Of a DNA stretch of 37,719 nucleotides, positions 1 to 8,526 are shown piece by piece. Within the stretch, counting starts at the first letter, position 1. Each line of letters starts with the position of its first letter. The stretch lies in IMG/VR virus record IMGVR_UViG_3300036978_000587, positions 1 to 37,719 of that record. One strand, written 5' to 3'. A program made the position numbers and the translations under genes. The notes beneath the pieces were generated by a model that was not told the DNA's origin, searched no databases, and was given only the letters and a program-made list of their open reading frames with translations. The DNA is from a virus.

Positions 1-2
1 GC

Positions 3-137
3 ACATGGGAGGGTAAGCCGGACTGGTGGCGGGAGGAAGTGGCGTATGAGGTCTGCGGACGTTCGGATTTGATGGCCGCGCGTAAACGCCACAAAATTCT
101 TAAAAAGGGTGGTAAGACACAAAAGAAAAGGGTCTAA
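3..137 (+). CDS. C-terminal fragment of an unidentified plus-strand ORF entering the left edge (possibly host)
   Basis: An open frame enters from the window edge and stops at TAA 135-137, giving 44 residues. The first half is Trp- and Glu-rich (DWWREEVAYEVCGR). The last half is very basic (ILKKGGKTQKKRV) and is encoded by the terminal repeat at 92-134. The simplest reading is a host gene whose 3' end was replaced by phage sequence on insertion. It overlaps the antiparallel small ORF 100..249, and both need not be real. I do not recognise a family. Confidence 0.35.
   Translation, partial: TWEGKPDWWREEVAYEVCGRSDLMAARKRHKILKKGGKTQKKRV
92..134 (+). repeat. Left-end transposase-binding-like repeat (inverted partner at 36852-36894)
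   Basis: CAAAAT is followed by 6 variable nt, AAAGGGT, a 16-nt link and AAAAGGGTC. The reverse complement of 36852-36894 aligns without gaps at 32 of 43 positions, with identical spacing of CAAAAT, AAAGGGT and AAAAGGGTC. Within the repeat, AAAGGGT recurs 23 nt apart, similar to the roughly 22-bp MuA sites set side by side at Mu attR. This is inferred to be a pair of transposase sites. Confidence 0.7.
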
Positions 138-249
138 AAACAGATGGTGCCACGGTGCAGAGAACGCACCAGATTGACCGATCAACGGACAGCACGCGGC
201 GGCACGCGGTATCGGGGTCGGCCTGGGGGTTGTGGTAGTAGCAGTTCAT
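100..249 (-). CDS. Small Cys-containing protein, last gene of the left arm (49 aa)
   Basis: ATG at 247-249 overlaps the TGA of the upstream gene as ATGA, the coupling used repeatedly in this phage. An AGGAG sits 9 nt upstream of the start. The product begins MNCYYHNPQADPDTACRR, has a hydrophobic, Cys-containing middle (SIWCVLCTVAPSVF) and ends YHPF. Its last third is encoded by the left terminal repeat, so the gene runs to the very end of the element. No family is recognised. The good start signal supports translation; the product could also be a by-product of read-through to the end. Confidence 0.5.
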   Translation of the reverse strand: MNCYYHNPQADPDTACRRVLSVDRSIWCVLCTVAPSVFRPFSFVSYHPF

Positions 250-830
250 GGCTGGAACTCCTGTGCGCGGGAGCGCACGGCGGTGCGGAGGCCGTTGGTG
301 GTGATCGGAGTATAGGAGGGGAGCGCGGCGACGCGGGTTTGGAAATTGGCTAGGGTTACGGAATTGCTGACGGCGGATTTGAAGTCTACGATCCAGGCGC
401 GCAGGAGGTTGAGCTGGTCCATGGTGCAGAACGCGACGCCCTTTTCGATCGCTATGGCTTGTTCAAGGTCAGACGCCATTTCGGCCCAGAGCACGGCGTT
501 GCTGGAGTTGATGGCGGCTTGGTTGGCGGCTGCATTCGTGGCCGCGATGTAGGCGGCGGCTGCTGCGGCGGCTGCGTCGGCGGCTTCCTGTGCATCTTGC
601 GCGGACCTCTGGGCGGCGGTGAGCGCTACGATTGCGCCGTTGGTATAGCGCAAGTACTTGACCGGCGTGCCTGCGAAAACAGCGGCAGCGGCTCCCGGCG
701 TCTGGAGTGGTGAGCGAAAAAAATACACTTGCCCCAGGGTGTTTGTGTTAGCGCCCCAAAAGAAGAAGTCTCCGGCCTGTGCTACAGTGGTGACGATGGT
801 CAGTGCGAGGAATGCGATACTGCGTTTCAT
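246..830 (-). CDS. Secreted-style Ala-rich protein in the tail-fibre cluster (194 aa)
   Basis: The N-terminus reads as a Sec signal peptide: MKRSIAFLALTIVTTVAQAG, with charged n-region, hydrophobic core and AQA-type cleavage site near residue 19. Residues 75-105 are almost pure Ala with Gln/Asp/Glu, probably helical or coiled coil. The remainder is mixed, with TNG/TNA motifs shared with the neighbouring fibre genes. The start overlaps the stop of the Gly-rich gene upstream (ATGA). Position after the fibre genes suggests a fibre accessory, chaperone or tip protein. A surface protein expressed by the lysogen is the alternative. No family is recognised. Confidence 0.75.
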   Translation of the reverse strand: MKRSIAFLALTIVTTVAQAGDFFFWGANTNTLGQVYFFRSPLQTPGAAAAVFAGTPVKYLRYTNGAIVALTAAQRSAQDAQEAADAAAAAAAAYIAATNAAANQAAINSSNAVLWAEMASDLEQAIAIEKGVAFCTMDQLNLLRAWIVDFKSAVSNSVTLANFQTRVAALPSYTPITTNGLRTAVRSRAQEFQP

Positions 831-1786
831 GGTCGGCTGCTCCCTGCTTTGATTGTGATGCCGCTGAGGTTCAGGAGTTGGTTTAGGTTAAGAAGGTCGG
901 AACGATTTATCGTGGATGCGACGCTGCCGCCCGCGACATACCGAACAATCACGATGCCGCTGCCGCCTGCTCGGCTGACACCACCAGCGACGCCGTATAC
1001 TCCGCCAGCGCCCCCGCCGCCACCGCCTGTATTCGGAGCGCCCACGGTAGACGCGGCATACCCAGTTTGCCCAGAGACGTTGGCCTCGCCGTCTCCACCA
1101 CCGCCCAAACCTCCTACGCCTCGCACGACGGCGCTTTTGTTCGTCGCGTATTCGGCCCCACCACCACCACCTCCACCGTAATACGTGCTAACCCCCGAAA
1201 TACTCGACGCATAACCTATACCGCCATTGCCGCCCGTGTTTGCCGCTGCATTTGTTCCGACTCCGCCTGCACCACCGCCGCCGCCGCCAGCGCGACGCTG
1301 AAACGTGTTGTTAGCGGCACCTCCGGCGTAACTATTAGTCACGTTAAAAATGATGTTAGATCCTGCTCCACCAGCGCTAGCACTACCACTACCAACAACG
1401 CCTTTGGCCCCGCCACCAGCGATGATGCTTCCCATCTGGGAAACGCCCCCGTTGAAGAATGCGGGACCTCCGCCGCCGACAGTCACACTGTAAGCACCAG
1501 AGTCCATGGAGAGGATATTCGCCACGACTTGCCCGCCACCACCGCCGCCCGCGCCTGCATCGCAGTTGCCGCCACCGCCACCGCCGCCGACGACCAGGTA
1601 CTCCACATTTCCGCCGCTGGTCACCGTGAATGTAAGCGTACCGCTGTTCGTGAAAATGTGCGCCTGCCAGTTCGTTCCGCCCAGCGTGTAGTTGGTCACG
1701 GTGCCGCCCGTGGCAGACACAGCAACGGCCTCGCGCGCGGTCAGGCACGCGAGCGCAAGGGCGAGTATGGAGGTGAGTTTGCGCAT
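827..1786 (-). CDS. Gly-rich fibre or adhesin-like protein with signal peptide (319 aa)
   Basis: A likely Sec signal (MRKLTSILALALACLTAREA) is followed by a short beta-rich head (residues about 25-68) leading into VEYLVVGGGGGGG. Long poly-Gly stretches spaced by NTGGNGG, AGSN and YGGGG blocks fill most of residues 68-285. The motif YLVVGGGGGGG followed by glycine runs ending GSGIVIVRYV is the signature of the glycine-rich domain found in many phage tail fibres and adhesins, where stacked polyglycine helices form the receptor-binding tip (known for the S16-type adhesin). It follows the long fibre by 2 nt. The export signal is unusual for a virion protein. Confidence 0.75.
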   Translation of the reverse strand: MRKLTSILALALACLTAREAVAVSATGGTVTNYTLGGTNWQAHIFTNSGTLTFTVTSGGNVEYLVVGGGGGGGNCDAGAGGGGGGQVVANILSMDSGAYSVTVGGGGPAFFNGGVSQMGSIIAGGGAKGVVGSGSASAGGAGSNIIFNVTNSYAGGAANNTFQRRAGGGGGGAGGVGTNAAANTGGNGGIGYASSISGVSTYYGGGGGGGAEYATNKSAVVRGVGGLGGGGDGEANVSGQTGYAASTVGAPNTGGGGGGAGGVYGVAGGVSRAGGSGIVIVRYVAGGSVASTINRSDLLNLNQLLNLSGITIKAGSSRP

Positions 1787-1788
1787 GG

Positions 1789-4700
1789 CTAATTGCCGAA
1801 CTTGCGGACCTTGGTGATTTTGGTGATCGTGTTGGTGCCAACGGTGTTGAACGCGACGCTATAGTACAGGTTGCTGGTGCCGTCGGATGAGGCGTAGACG
1901 AATTGACCAACGGCGTTGATGAGACTGATTTTTGTGCCGTTGGCAGACCATGCGAATTTGTTGGTGCTGCACGGTCCACTACAATTTGCGCGGCCCCAAT
2001 ACAACGTCGTTGCACTATTAGACACGCAGAACTTGGCCTCGTAGTTGACGCCATCAGTAATCATGTAGCGGTAGCCGGGGATGACTCCAGAGGCATCGGC
2101 GATGACATTGGACGTTGCGCCGACGACGCTGGCGACTGTAAGCGGTGCGGCCCACCAAAGTCGATTTGTCCACTCGGAGTGGAGCATGTTTTCGGCGAGG
2201 CGGGCTGGGGAGTCAAAAAGCTGCAATGAACTGCGGAAAGAGCGTGCGCCCTCATTGGTATTGGATAGCCAGGCCTCGATCTTGTCTATGTAGCAGACGC
2301 TGGACGGCAAGCCAGATAGAGTGTAGTCGCCGGAGTTGGTGCAGGTGAATGAGTTGGTGAGCATGACGGATAGGCGCATGCCGGAAAGGACGCCGGTGAC
2401 GATGTTGGTGGCCTGATCGAAAGTCGGGCCAGCGCCTGCTGCCGTGGTGAACGTGGGGTTGGTATCTAGCGCCTTTGTAGTGCCGTCGATTGTGATCGTG
2501 CGGTTGGTGGGGACTGCGCCGACTTGCGCGGCGGTGATGCCGGTGAGGGAGGAGCCGGAACCGTTCACAGTTCCTCGTAGATTTACTGTACCCGTCGGCC
2601 TACCGAGATAGAGATTGGTCGTGTTTCCGTTTATCACGATGTTGTCGTTTGTTGAACTATATCCGGTCCCTGGATCAGCGGAATACGAATCAATAAACAA
2701 CCAGTATTTTCCTGTCGCATTACGACCTGCATAGCGGCCTAAGTATGTTGAATTTGAAGAAACAGAACCGCTTCCAGGCCCCCACCCGCCATAATAATTT
2801 TCATTACCTGTGGAAGCACTTCCCGACCACCACCCGCCAAAATAATTATCATTCCCGTTTGCAGAATTACCAGCCGCGAGTCCTACGTAAATATTTTTGT
2901 TTCCGGCCGCCCCACTGCCTGCGTCCCAACCCAGATACACGTTTTCATCTCCAGATGCGCCTGGGCCAGATGCATAACCAGCGTATATATTTCTAGTGCC
3001 AGAGGCATTCAACCCTGTGTCATATCCCAAGTAGATATTCTGCACACCAGACGCATTAATGCCTGCTTCGTAACCCAAGGCGATGCAGTAGGTCTTATTA
3101 TCGCCACTTGCTCCATATCCGGCCATTAAATTTGCATTACTATCGCTAGCAAGTCTAATATTGCCAGAGAGAGTAACATTATTTGTTGCAGTACCACCAA
3201 CCGTAACGACCTGTTGTAGCGTTGGTGTGTTCGTCAGACCGCCAGCCGCCGCGATGCCTGCCGCCGTGTTGCTGACAGCGCCGATATCTGCGGCAACGAC
3301 GGAAACCGTCGCAGTGAAGTTGACTACGACGCCGGTCTTGCTGTTCACCGATCCGGCAAAGAGGATGTTGCTGATGCCGCTGCCTGCGCCGCCGGACACG
3401 GTAACATTGCTACCGGGGCCGACCACGACATTGTTGATGGTGAAGCAGTTGTTTGTCATGCCGCCGGCCGCCGCGATGCCTGCGGAGGTGTTGGACACAG
3501 CGCCGACCTGCGCGGCGGTGATGCCGGTGAGGGAGGAGCCGGAACCGCCGTTAGTAACGACGTTCCCGCCAATGATGTTGCCAGTCACCGTCAGATTGCT
3601 GGCGATGATTGCGTTACCAATAACGTGTAAGCGTTCGTCGGGGGCAATTGTGCCGATGCCGATATTGCTGTCTAATATTGTCAGCTTTGTGCCTCCCGCA
3701 GTTTTTAGCAACAAAGTACCGCCCTGAGCATTTAAAGTGTTGTGCGTTAGTGTGGAATAATTTGCAGCGTCGTACTCGACCTTTACCTGAGGTTCATTGG
3801 TCGACAGAATGTGCAACTTACACACTGGATTTGTCTTGCCGATGCCGACGTTGCCGCTCCCCAATATTCTCAGTTTTTCCGAAAAAGAAGATCCTAAATT
3901 CCAAAAAGATATATCAACATCCTTGCCAGCGTTAGAAAGTGGAAAACGTATAGCTGCATAATTTGTGGTAGTTTCACTGTTCATTACATCTAACGAGGGA
4001 ACCTCTGAACCAATATTATAACCGGCGTGCCATTGTTGAAGCGAACGAGTTTCACCAGGATTTAATACGCCTACATCAATGGATAATTTTGCGGTGGGGT
4101 TAGTGGTGCCGATGCCGACGTCGCCTGCGCTGGTGATCCTGACTTTTTCCGTTGCTGCACCAACAGTCGTTACGGTCGAAAATCGCAATGCGCTTTTTGC
4201 ATCGCCATCTACATCGGATTCCTTGATCCCTGAGATGCTTCCCAGAGAACCGTAACCTCCTGCGGAGGTCACCTTGCCAGCAAAAGTTAAAATCGTAGTT
4301 GGTGAATCGTTATAGGCACTGGTGTCCCAAATGCTTATACTGGGATGTGCCGATTGAACTTGTAATGTATCTGAAGGGTTCTTCGTCCCGATTCCGACCT
4401 TGCCATCCGCCGCCACGTACAAGCCACCGTTGTGGTTGTTGGTCAATCCGCCAGCCGCCGCGATGCCTGCCGCCGTGTTGCTGACTGCCGACAGGTCAGC
4501 AGCGACCAGCGTGACTGTCGAAACGATGTTGCTGCCGCTGCCACCAAGCACGCCGGTCTTGCCGTTGACGATGACATTACTGATGCCACCGCCACCACCA
4601 CCTGCCCCGGACGCGGCAATCGTAACGGTACTGCCATTGGCAAGCGTCACGGGGGAGCTGCCGCCGTTGAGCGTAACGTTTAGACCAGGGGCGAGGATTG

Positions 4701-5835
4701 GTCCGCCGTTGGTAAGTCCGCCTTTGGCCGCGATGAACGCGGCGTTGATTCCATTCGTGGCTGCTGCCGCTGCGCCTGCTGCGTCGAATGCCGCCGCGTT
4801 AGTGAGTGCGGCAAGGTAGCGGGCATCGTTGGTCGCTACACAGGAGTTTGTGATCGAGGCCGTAACTAAGCCCTGAGTGTTTGCGGCAGTTAGAAAACTG
4901 GCGTGACTACCGACCACCCAATCGTTCGTCTGTGCCGGCTGCACCGCCGTTGCGCCCGCAGCCGCCCCGGTCGTCAGCGTGTTCGAGGCCGCTCGCCACG
5001 TCGGGTCAACAGCGTTCGTGCGGGCTGTCTCTGTCTGCGCCGTGGTTGTCAATCCCGCATGGCTTCCGACTTCCCATCCGTTCGTATCAGTCCGCGCAAC
5101 GTCCCGCGCCTTGGTTGCAATGTCTAGCAGGTTCGTGCGCGTGTCCGCATACGCCCGGTCGCCGTGAGGGTCAGACGCGATGATATGCGCGGCGTTCGTC
5201 AGGCCGGCCACGATGCTGGCAATGTTGGTCACGGTGGCCTCGCTGGTGCCTGATCCGGCGCCGCCCATGTCGGTGCCCCAGGCGACTCCGCCGGCGCCGT
5301 CGGGCTTGAGGACAAGATCGGTGTCGGTGGTGCCGGTCTTGAGGGCGAGGATGTTGGTGGGGACGAGGGTGGCGGGGAACCAGGATGGAGGTGCGGCGCC
5401 GTCGGAAGTCCAGCCGGGAGATGCGCGCATGGTGATCGTGCCACGGGCGCGGTACATGGCGCCGCCGGGATCGGAGACGCCAACGAAATACTGGTACTGG
5501 AGTGCGCCGGCGTCGCAGGAGGGGGTCCAGGTGACGGTGACACGGCCAGTCTCAGTTGTGCTGACGGTGCCGTTGGTGCCCCAGGGGGCGGTGGCAAAAT
5601 TGTTGGTGGACCAGTAGAGCACGGCCGTGGCGTTGGTCGCAATGGAATACGCGAGGCCGTCGCGCATAAACCGCGGGGATAGCGCGACAGTCTCGCCGCG
5701 GTAGATGTCTAGGTTTTTGGCGGCTGGGGCGGGCAAGGAAACGTCCCAGGAGACGGGCACCTGAGCGCCTATATATAAGGAAAGAGAAAAGAAGGCCAGA
5801 ATCGCCAGGCGAAGGGTGGTGTGTGGTGCGTTCAT
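1789..5835 (-). CDS. Long tail fibre with beta-repeat shaft and N-terminal signal-like segment (1348 aa)
   Basis: The first 24 residues contain a hydrophobic stretch (LAILAFFSLSLYIGA). A beta-sandwich-like region follows (residues about 28-130, with IYRGETVAL and VTVTWTPSC), resembling the N-terminal domains of phage baseplate and fibre proteins. The shaft holds four VGIGTTNP-type repeats (KVGIGTKNP, DVGIGTTNP, NVGIGKTNP, NIGIGTIAP) and several AAGGLTN/GSSLTGITAAQVGAV repeats. It also holds a run of Y.G..AG.NA.G..NIY.G units near residues 900-1040, like the head repeats of trimeric fibres. The C-terminus is globular with a Cys cluster. No S74 autoprotease motif is visible. It probably forms the trimeric host-binding fibre. 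Confidence 0.85.
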   Translation of the reverse strand: MNAPHTTLRLAILAFFSLSLYIGAQVPVSWDVSLPAPAAKNLDIYRGETVALSPRFMRDGLAYSIATNATAVLYWSTNNFATAPWGTNGTVSTTETGRVTVTWTPSCDAGALQYQYFVGVSDPGGAMYRARGTITMRASPGWTSDGAAPPSWFPATLVPTNILALKTGTTDTDLVLKPDGAGGVAWGTDMGGAGSGTSEATVTNIASIVAGLTNAAHIIASDPHGDRAYADTRTNLLDIATKARDVARTDTNGWEVGSHAGLTTTAQTETARTNAVDPTWRAASNTLTTGAAAGATAVQPAQTNDWVVGSHASFLTAANTQGLVTASITNSCVATNDARYLAALTNAAAFDAAGAAAAATNGINAAFIAAKGGLTNGGPILAPGLNVTLNGGSSPVTLANGSTVTIAASGAGGGGGGISNVIVNGKTGVLGGSGSNIVSTVTLVAADLSAVSNTAAGIAAAGGLTNNHNGGLYVAADGKVGIGTKNPSDTLQVQSAHPSISIWDTSAYNDSPTTILTFAGKVTSAGGYGSLGSISGIKESDVDGDAKSALRFSTVTTVGAATEKVRITSAGDVGIGTTNPTAKLSIDVGVLNPGETRSLQQWHAGYNIGSEVPSLDVMNSETTTNYAAIRFPLSNAGKDVDISFWNLGSSFSEKLRILGSGNVGIGKTNPVCKLHILSTNEPQVKVEYDAANYSTLTHNTLNAQGGTLLLKTAGGTKLTILDSNIGIGTIAPDERLHVIGNAIIASNLTVTGNIIGGNVVTNGGSGSSLTGITAAQVGAVSNTSAGIAAAGGMTNNCFTINNVVVGPGSNVTVSGGAGSGISNILFAGSVNSKTGVVVNFTATVSVVAADIGAVSNTAAGIAAAGGLTNTPTLQQVVTVGGTATNNVTLSGNIRLASDSNANLMAGYGASGDNKTYCIALGYEAGINASGVQNIYLGYDTGLNASGTRNIYAGYASGPGASGDENVYLGWDAGSGAAGNKNIYVGLAAGNSANGNDNYFGGWWSGSASTGNENYYGGWGPGSGSVSSNSTYLGRYAGRNATGKYWLFIDSYSADPGTGYSSTNDNIVINGNTTNLYLGRPTGTVNLRGTVNGSGSSLTGITAAQVGAVPTNRTITIDGTTKALDTNPTFTTAAGAGPTFDQATNIVTGVLSGMRLSVMLTNSFTCTNSGDYTLSGLPSSVCYIDKIEAWLSNTNEGARSFRSSLQLFDSPARLAENMLHSEWTNRLWWAAPLTVASVVGATSNVIADASGVIPGYRYMITDGVNYEAKFCVSNSATTLYWGRANCSGPCSTNKFAWSANGTKISLINAVGQFVYASSDGTSNLYYSVAFNTVGTNTITKITKVRKFGN
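2516..2563. repeat. 48-bp direct repeat inside the fibre gene (partner 3500-3547)
   Basis: The two copies differ at one base. They encode the GSGSSLTGITAAQVGAV module, in the same frame. Near-identity at the DNA level points to recent in-gene duplication or conversion and makes unequal recombination of the shaft possible. Confidence 0.85.
3239..3276. repeat. 38-bp perfect direct repeat inside the fibre gene (partner 4448-4485)
   Basis: The copies are identical and encode the VSNTAAGIAAAGGLTN module. A diverged third copy lies near 3461-3501. These repeats mark module borders in the fibre shaft. Confidence 0.8.
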
Positions 5836-5893
5836 GGTGATAGCCTATATGGTGGAGGGTTGGAGCGCAGAGCGAAAGGCAAGGTCTGAAAGG

Positions 5894-7636
5894 CTAGCGA
5901 ACGGGGGCGTGCTGCGTGTAGTTGGTGAGGGATTGGAACACGGGGCGATACGTAACGCTCATCGTTCCCAACGGTTCCCACCCAGAATATGAGGTGCCGA
6001 TATACCATCCGTAGAATTTGTAGTGATCCGCTTCTACCGGCACATCTGCCAGCCACCCGGCGCAGGTGGTTTCAAAGTCGTTGGTGATCCATGCCGCTGT
6101 GGGCAACGTGGGGGACGTAGCGGTGATCCAATTGCTCGTGACCCATTCGCCGGAACTGCCAAAGTTTTTGGGGCCAATGCAATTCATGATGCCATTCGTG
6201 AATGGAGGATCGGCAATGGTCGGAAATGGTCCTGCGTAGGTTTCCATAATGCCGCCGTATGCTTCGCGTTTTATGCCCACGGTTTCGTAAATATATCCGT
6301 TGGTGAGCGCAAACGTGCTGCCGGATACGTGAGCCACGTCCACGACTGCGCGCCCGTTGATGTAGTACCCGACAAAACCGCGACTCGTTACGCCAACGCC
6401 GTTGTGGTGCATGTAGTAAAAAAGTGTAGCGCGTGGAGACTTTCCGTATGCTGTCGTGGACCATCCCGCCGGGGGCGTCCCCCAAGTGCCAACATCCTCA
6501 TATTCAATCTTCTTGCATTCGTTGGTATCACCGTTATAAGACTGGTCAGGAATCGCAATCCACTGCATTAGCGACAGTGCGCGCGCCATGTCGTTATAGG
6601 TGTTGGTTGACCAATAAAGTCCCGTCTGGTCGCGCTCAAACGCAAATAGCTTTCGGTCCCATACGGCATTCGTAGACGTGACCGTGTAGAGTTGAGATGT
6701 ACAGGTGACGTTGGTTTGCCACGGCAGATCGGTCGTAATGACGTTGGTGATGGCGCTATTGGTAGTAACGTGCAAGACGCCGTTGGATAATGTGACGTAG
6801 TTTGTCCAACAAAAGGCATCGTTTTTGAGCAGTTGTATGGCAGTATTCGTTGCGCCTGAAAAATCGCCATCCCATGTGCCTGTCGTCATAAAAGTGTTGG
6901 AGGGGGTGATCCAATCTATGCTTGGGTCGGCATATTCGCCCGGATGCCCCGCTAATGCGTCGCGGATGGATTGTGGGTATCGGTAGGAAGCGTTGGGGAA
7001 AAAGCCGATAGTGTTGGTGTCGGTGTGCGCTGGCGAATTGGTGAGGTATAGCAGATCGGTACGCGGAATGCGCGTCAGCGTGATCACTCCGCCATCTGGC
7101 ACGTCATACGTGATGCCGGTGTATACGTTTGCGACCGTGTAGGCTGGGGCTATGTACCATGTTGTAAATTCGCCATATGACGAAAAAAGCCATCCTGCAT
7201 AGTTTGCCGATAAATCGTCGCCGTTTTCTGATGCTATGACATTCGTGAGTACTGCGGTACCGTAACCACCTAAAAACGGCATCACGAGGCGCGTGCCGTT
7301 GGTCCAGGCGCAATACAGTGTCTCGCCGCGCACGATGTAATAATTCGTGCCGCCCCAATTGGTCGTGAGTGATGAGGTGACCGCAAAGGCATCGGCAGGG
7401 ACGCCAGAGGTCATGACAAGGGACACATTTGCCGCATAGGCCTTGGTAAAAGCAGTGTTGGTGCGGCCCATGGCGTAGTGACGCTCCAGGATCGCGTGCA
7501 TGATCTCGGCTTCGTCTTGTGGCCGCGGGATGTCTACCGGGGCTGGGGTGCGCGACCACCAGAGGACGCCACCTGCCACAGCCAGGGCGCTGACGACCTT
7601 GGCGGCGGTGGTACCGATGGATTTGTAGTCGTACAT
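5894..7636 (-). CDS. Large tail-region protein with N-terminal membrane segment (580 aa)
   Basis: The start at 7636 is two bases past the upstream stop. Residues 9-27 form a hydrophobic segment (TTAAKVVSALAVAGGVLWW), then a Pro-rich link. The rest is a long beta-rich Asn/Thr/Tyr/Trp-rich region (TNYYIVRG, WTNYVTLSNG, TNVITTDLPW) with no family that I recognise. It lies between small tail genes and the long fibre, so a baseplate hub, tip or adhesin role is likely. The membrane anchor or uncleaved signal is odd for a virion component. Confidence 0.75.
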   Translation of the reverse strand: MYDYKSIGTTAAKVVSALAVAGGVLWWSRTPAPVDIPRPQDEAEIMHAILERHYAMGRTNTAFTKAYAANVSLVMTSGVPADAFAVTSSLTTNWGGTNYYIVRGETLYCAWTNGTRLVMPFLGGYGTAVLTNVIASENGDDLSANYAGWLFSSYGEFTTWYIAPAYTVANVYTGITYDVPDGGVITLTRIPRTDLLYLTNSPAHTDTNTIGFFPNASYRYPQSIRDALAGHPGEYADPSIDWITPSNTFMTTGTWDGDFSGATNTAIQLLKNDAFCWTNYVTLSNGVLHVTTNSAITNVITTDLPWQTNVTCTSQLYTVTSTNAVWDRKLFAFERDQTGLYWSTNTYNDMARALSLMQWIAIPDQSYNGDTNECKKIEYEDVGTWGTPPAGWSTTAYGKSPRATLFYYMHHNGVGVTSRGFVGYYINGRAVVDVAHVSGSTFALTNGYIYETVGIKREAYGGIMETYAGPFPTIADPPFTNGIMNCIGPKNFGSSGEWVTSNWITATSPTLPTAAWITNDFETTCAGWLADVPVEADHYKFYGWYIGTSYSGWEPLGTMSVTYRPVFQSLTNYTQHAPVR

Positions 7637-7638
7637 GG

Positions 7639-8211
7639 CTATGCGGGGGCGAAAACGGGCAGCACGATGATGCCGCATTGCTGGTAGTCGGTGAGCGTGG
7701 GCAGGTAGTTGGTGACGGAAAACACAGCGATAACGCCATAAATATAAGAGGAATCGTCCATGGGGTCGTTGGTCTGGGGCGCGGTGAGGATGGAGAGTCC
7801 GGCCGGTGACCAGCGCCAGACGATCTTCTGGCCGGCGCCGTTGCCGGCAAAGGTGACCTCCGTATCGCTGCAGGTGTAGTAGAGGGATGCGCCTTGCGGA
7901 TCGCCGTAGCGGCGAGCCTTGGCGTTGTAGACGGTGATTTTATTGGCGCCAGTGCGTGCCAGGCCAAAGGTGTATTGGGTGCCCCAGGGGTAGCTTGAGC
8001 TTGATCCGCCGACGCTGGAGCCAGGGGGCGGAGATTCGTCGCTGGTGCCGTCGTTGATGATGCGCCAGGGTGTGCCGTCGGTGTTTTTCTCGATGCGCAG
8101 GCCAACGCCGACGATGTCTTCGAGTATGCTGGCGACGCGATTGTGGTGCGTGGTGTTGCAGACTTTGGCAACTGGATCGCCACGCTTGAAACGCCAGAGA
8201 TATCCGCGCAT
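7639..8211 (-). CDS. Tail-region protein of unknown function (190 aa)
   Basis: ATG at 8211 has AGGAG 9 nt upstream. The N-terminal half (MRGYLWRFKRGDPVAKVCNT, then an IEDIVGVGLRIEKN-like stretch) is followed by a low-complexity linker (PPPGSSVGGSSSS). A beta-rich C-terminal domain contains Trp and Cys residues (YYTCSDTEVTFAG, KIVWRWSPAG) and ends in a hydrophobic VLPVFAPA. Its position downstream of the tape measure fits a minor tail or baseplate protein. The linker suggests two domains. No family is recognised. Confidence 0.7.
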   Translation of the reverse strand: MRGYLWRFKRGDPVAKVCNTTHHNRVASILEDIVGVGLRIEKNTDGTPWRIINDGTSDESPPPGSSVGGSSSSYPWGTQYTFGLARTGANKITVYNAKARRYGDPQGASLYYTCSDTEVTFAGNGAGQKIVWRWSPAGLSILTAPQTNDPMDDSSYIYGVIAVFSVTNYLPTLTDYQQCGIIVLPVFAPA

Positions 8212-8222
8212 GGCAATAACTC

Positions 8223-8516
8223 CTAGGCCCAGGTGCCGAAAACCTTGTCAAAGACCTCGACATACCAGGCATCGGCGTCGTTTTGGCGTTTGGCGCAGAC
8301 GGTGCGTTGGGTTCCAGATGGGCACGCAGCTTGCAGCTCGGTGACGCAGGTCTGGGCGGCGGCAAAGGTCATGTTGACGTAGCGGTACTTTTCTTCGGTG
8401 TCGGTGCGCGCATACGTGGTCCAGGTGCTGCCAGACGCCACCCATGTCGTACCGGGATAGGAGTTGTATTCGTCGGTGATCTTGTTGTCGGGGCCGTATG
8501 AGGTGAGCCAGGACAT
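8223..8516 (-). CDS. Small tail-region protein (97 aa)
   Basis: It lies 10 nt downstream of the tape-measure gene. Composition is Thr/Trp/Tyr-rich at the N-terminus (TTWVASGSTWTTYARTDTEEKYRYV). The middle helix carries two Cys residues (TCVTELQAACPSG) and the C-terminus is DAWYVEVFDKVFGTWA. A minor tail role is likely from position only. The ribosome-binding site is weak, which suggests coupling to the gene upstream. Confidence 0.7.
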   Translation of the reverse strand: MSWLTSYGPDNKITDEYNSYPGTTWVASGSTWTTYARTDTEEKYRYVNMTFAAAQTCVTELQAACPSGTQRTVCAKRQNDADAWYVEVFDKVFGTWA

Positions 8517-8526
8517 GGGGGGGCCT

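Noticed and set aside
87-96. CGCCACAAAA matching the inverse of 36980-36989 as the element tip
   Set aside because: The 10-bp match is attractive, but it places the right end inside the flanking host gene frame without a TG start or target duplication. Kept only as a possible boundary, not a call.
729-1181. Plus-strand Pro-rich ORF opposite the Gly-rich gene
   Set aside because: It is the complement of GGN codons (CCN) and therefore a shadow frame.
1789-5835. Diversity-generating retroelement target in the fibre gene
   Set aside because: No reverse transcriptase, template repeat or adenine-biased variable region was seen in the window.
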